Part shown: piece after piece, positions 6,633 through 8,589 of the stretch
How positions within the stretch are numbered: position 1 is the first letter of the stretch
Layout: every line of letters starts with the position of its first letter
Assembly: GCA_024695185.1 (NCBI GenBank)
Contig: JAILIR010000185.1
Coordinates: forward strand, 1 to 8,589
Length of the DNA stretch: 8,589 bases
From: a bacterium
GTDB lineage: Bacteria > Bacillota_I > Bacilli_A > Acholeplasmatales > JAEDCM01
Reading direction: 5' to 3'
Made by a program: the position numbers and the translations under genes
Notes under the pieces: model-generated
Databases searched by the model: none
What the model saw: the letters and a program-made list of their open reading frames with translations, nothing else
Told to the model about the DNA's origin: nothing

Positions 6633-7586
6633 TTAGTCCTTGTTTAGGCCTAAATCTAAGCTCTCTAATTTTTCTTTAACTTCTTTTAAAGACTTTCTTC
6701 CTAGATTACGAACCTTCATCATATCTTCTTCAGTCTTACTTGCTAATTCTAAGACAGTGTTAATACCTGCTCTCTTTAAGCAGTTGTAAGATCTAACAGA
6801 TAATTCAAGATCATCAATAGTCATCTTTTCTAACTTCTTGTTATTAGAATCTTCTTCATGTTCAATCATGTAATCAGTGCTCATAGCTTTTGAGCTTAAT
6901 TCAACGATTACATTTAAATGATCTATCATCATCTTTGAAGCAATTGCGATTGCTTCTTTAGCTTCAATCGAACCATTTGTAGTTACTTCAATAGTAAGCT
7001 TATCATAATCTGAGCTGTCATCAACTCTTGTCTTATCTACAGTATATTTACAATTGATAATAGGTGCATATAAAGCATCAATAGCGATACCACCGATTGA
7101 ATTATCATAATTCTTGTTTTTAACTGCACCAACATAACCTGTACCATTTGCAACTGTTAGATACATATCTAATTGTCCGTTTTCACAAACTGTTGCAATA
7201 TGTTGTTCTGGGTTAATAACCTCAACTGCAGAGTTGCATATTAAATCTGCTGCTGTAACTTCTCCTTCGCCATGGTGAATCTCTAGTGTTGTAATAAATT
7301 TAGGGTCCGATGTATCAGCTTTAAGAACAATCTTTTTAAGATTTAGTACGATTGTCATTACATCTTCAATAACACCTGGAATTGTTGAAAATTCATGTTG
7401 AACTCCTTCGATTCTTACGCTAACAATTGCAGTACCTGGTAAAGATGAGATTAATACTCTTCTTAAGGCATTTCCAAGAGTTAGACCATATCCACGATCT
7501 AGTGGAGATATAACGAATTTTCCATAGCTTCCGTTTGACTCTTCTTGAATAGTTGTTTTTGGTTTTTCAAACTTTAAATCTTTCAA
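6633..7586 (-). CDS. rpoA: RNA polymerase alpha subunit, TTG start
   Basis: The alpha dimer nucleates RNA polymerase assembly and contacts UP elements and activators. With the TTG start at 7584-7586 it has 317 residues. The N-terminal domain includes DRGYGLTLGNALRRVLISSLPG and EFSTIPGVIEDV. The C-terminal domain contains LSVRSYNCLKRAGINTVLELASKTEEDMMKVRNLGRKSL. With this start the DNA-contact residues fall at R265, N268, C269, G296, K298, S299 and E302, the same numbers as in E. coli. A longer reading from GTG at 7605-7607 would add seven residues, but the perfect SD AAGGAGG (7595-7601) would then lie inside the gene, and the extra HKEAAK has no counterpart at the usual alpha N-terminus. The SD is 8 nt before TTG. 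The gap from rpsK is 44 nt. Confidence 0.98.
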   Translation of the reverse strand: MKDLKFEKPKTTIQEESNGSYGKFVISPLDRGYGLTLGNALRRVLISSLPGTAIVSVRIEGVQHEFSTIPGVIEDVMTIVLNLKKIVLKADTSDPKFITTLEIHHGEGEVTAADLICNSAVEVINPEQHIATVCENGQLDMYLTVANGTGYVGAVKNKNYDNSIGGIAIDALYAPIINCKYTVDKTRVDDSSDYDKLTIEVTTNGSIEAKEAIAIASKMMIDHLNVIVELSSKAMSTDYMIEHEEDSNNKKLEKMTIDDLELSVRSYNCLKRAGINTVLELASKTEEDMMKVRNLGRKSLKEVKEKLESLDLGLNKD

Positions 7587-7594
7587 TTTTGCAG

Positions 7595-7601
7595 CCTCCT
7601 T
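7595..7601 (-). promoter_or_regulatory. Ribosome binding site that sets the rpoA start at TTG
   Basis: A full AAGGAGG on the minus strand, with 8-nt spacing to TTG 7586. It is the only SD-like site near the start. The upstream GTG at 7607 has no purine-rich site before it (the sequence there is mostly A/T). Confidence 0.88.
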
Positions 7602-7630
7602 ATGCACTAAATAGATTTTTTATTATTTTA

Positions 7631-8020
7631 TTATCCACGTGGACGTTTAGGTGGACGGCATCCGTTATGTGGGATTGGTGTAACATCTTTAATAGAGATG
7701 ATATCTAATCCTGCAGCTTGTATAGAACGGATTGCAGCTTCTCTACCTTGTCCAGGTCCTTTAACATTTACTTCTACTTTTTGTACACCTTGGTCAATAG
7801 CTGATTTAGCAGCTGCTTCTGCAGCCATTTGAGCTGCGAATGGTGTAGACTTTCTACTACCCTTATATCCAAGTGCTCCAGCGCTACTCCATGCGATTGC
7901 ATTTCCTGCTGGATCTGAAATTAATACGATTGTATTATTGAAAGTTGAGTGAATGTGAGCAATTCCAACTGGAACATTTCTTTTCACACGACGTTTACGA
8001 ATTTGCTTTTTACCTGCCAT
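7631..8020 (-). CDS. rpsK: Small-subunit ribosomal protein S11
   Basis: S11 lies on the 30S platform and helps form the mRNA exit/E-site region. The 129-residue protein has the normal length. It shows the basic N-terminus [68 protein letters not shown] and the C-terminal [16 protein letters not shown]. The N119-G120 pair corresponds to the site that becomes isoaspartate in E. coli S11. SD AGGAGG (8031-8036) overlaps the rpsM stop codon, with 10-nt spacing, so rpsM and rpsK are closely coupled. It sits between rpsM and rpoA as usual. Confidence 0.99.
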   Translation of the reverse strand: MAGKKQIRKRRVKRNVPVGIAHIHSTFNNTIVLISDPAGNAIAWSSAGALGYKGSRKSTPFAAQMAAEAAAKSAIDQGVQKVEVNVKGPGQGREAAIRSIQAAGLDIISIKDVTPIPHNGCRPPKRPRG

Positions 8021-8034
8021 TGTGAATTACCCTC

Positions 8035-8400
8035 CTATTTCTTAGCCTTTCCATTACCTTTAGCTGGTCCCTTACGAGTTCTAGCATTATTTCTAGTGTT
8101 TTGTCCTCTTACAGGTAGACCTTTTCTATGACGCATACCTCTATAGCTTCCGATTTCCATTAATCTCTTAATGTTTAGAGCAACTTCTCTTCTTAAGTCA
8201 CCTTCAGTTTGATACTTTGAAGCTTCAGTACGAATCTTATTTAATTCATCTTCAGTTAAATTTTTAGTTCTTGTATCTTCGCTAACACCTGCAGCAGCTA
8301 AAATATTCTTTGCAGTAGTTGGACCGATACCATAAATATATTGTAATGAAATTACAATTCTTTTTTCATTTGGAATATCAATTCCTAGAACACGTGCCAT
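8035..8400 (-). CDS. rpsM: Small-subunit ribosomal protein S13
   Basis: S13 sits on the 30S head, contacts the P-site tRNA through its C-terminal tail and forms intersubunit bridges. The 121 residues align with bacterial S13 along their length: [30 protein letters not shown], the [36 protein letters not shown] core, and the basic tail [29 protein letters not shown] (8412-8417) is 11 nt from the ATG, a little long. An ATG at 8408 is nearer the SD but out of frame. The gap from rpmJ is 22 nt. Confidence 0.99.
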   Translation of the reverse strand: MARVLGIDIPNEKRIVISLQYIYGIGPTTAKNILAAAGVSEDTRTKNLTEDELNKIRTEASKYQTEGDLRREVALNIKRLMEIGSYRGMRHRKGLPVRGQNTRNNARTRKGPAKGNGKAKK

Positions 8401-8422
8401 ATATCCATTTGCCTCCTATATT

Positions 8423-8536
8423 CTAACCTTGTCTTTGTTTGTGCTTTGGATTTTCACAAATAATCATTACTTTACCTTTTCTTTTGATAACTTTACATTT
8501 ATCGCAGATAGGTTTTACTGATGGTTTTACTTTCAT
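8423..8536 (-). CDS. rpmJ: Large-subunit ribosomal protein L36 (zinc-binding type)
   Basis: This 37-residue gene encodes the smallest 50S protein, which binds 23S rRNA. The translation begins [18 protein letters not shown] and ends [10 protein letters not shown], the standard L36 sequence. C11, C14, C27 and H32 form the Cys3-His zinc site, so this is the zinc-binding (C+) paralogue rather than the zinc-free form. SD GGAGG (8544-8548) lies 7 nt before the ATG. The stop is TAG, 22 nt before rpsM. The infA-rpmJ-rpsM-rpsK-rpoA-rplQ order is the classic Firmicutes arrangement. Confidence 0.98.
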   Translation of the reverse strand: MKVKPSVKPICDKCKVIKRKGKVMIICENPKHKQRQG

Positions 8537-8571
8537 AAAATTTCCTCCCTATGAGTAAACATAAATATTTT

Positions 8572-8589
8572 TTACTTAAAACGATATGA
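8572..8589 (-). CDS. infA: Translation initiation factor IF-1, last codons only (5' part outside window)
   Basis: The final 18 bases on the minus strand read S-Y-R-F-K-stop in frame with the window edge. This matches the usual IF-1 C-terminus (ITYRFK or similar), and infA directly before rpmJ is the standard order in Firmicutes. The identification rests on five residues plus synteny, so it is likely but not proven. A 35-nt AT-rich gap separates it from rpmJ. Confidence 0.72.
   Translation of the reverse strand, partial: SYRFK

Noticed and set aside
7949..8131. Plus-strand open frame of 60 codons across the rpsM-rpsK junction
   Set aside because: It is antisense to two highly conserved ribosomal protein genes and shows no independent coding signal.
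1..8589. Mycoplasma-type genetic code (TGA read as Trp)
   Set aside because: All 13 Trp codons seen are TGG and no gene contains an in-frame TGA, which is not expected in an AT-rich genome using that code.

Overview
The window is a dense, entirely minus-strand housekeeping cluster from an AT-rich, low-GC Gram-positive bacterium. RpoA, S11, S13, L17 and L36 look like Bacilli/Firmicutes proteins, Shine-Dalgarno (SD) sites are strong (AAGGAGG-type), and the EcfA1-EcfA2-EcfT-TruA block downstream of rplQ is a Firmicutes arrangement. The short direct tmk-holB junction and some protein details suggest an Erysipelotrichia- or mollicute-related, perhaps uncultivated, member of the Bacilli. That placement is inference. 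All 13 Trp codons I read are TGG and no gene contains an in-frame TGA, so TGA=Trp decoding is not supported.

In transcription order (right to left) there are three blocks. (1) The end of the spc/alpha ribosomal operon: the last codons of infA (8589-8572), rpmJ, rpsM, rpsK, rpoA and rplQ, closed by a strong intrinsic terminator at 6207-6232. (2) A single MATE-family efflux gene (6137-4773) with its own extended -10 promoter and its own terminator (4746-4774). (3) A tightly packed operon, ecfA1-ecfA2-ecfT-truA-tmk-holB, with 2-nt gaps or short overlaps at every junction. Its holB end runs off the left edge of the window.

Functionally, block 1 builds the ribosome and the RNA polymerase alpha subunit. 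Block 3 combines the energising module of the shared (group II) ECF vitamin transporters with tRNA pseudouridylation (TruA), dTMP kinase (Tmk) and the clamp-loader delta-prime subunit (HolB). No substrate-binding S component is encoded here. The MATE gene separates rplQ from ecfA1, which are commonly adjacent in Firmicutes.

I found no CRISPR array, transposon, tRNA/rRNA gene or riboswitch, and no gene-free stretch above 111 bases. I do not see an undescribed multi-gene system. The points most worth checking are an EcfT about 60 residues longer than usual with two extra hydrophobic segments, a TTG start for rpoA, the MATE cassette position, and the near absence of AGG and CGG codons.
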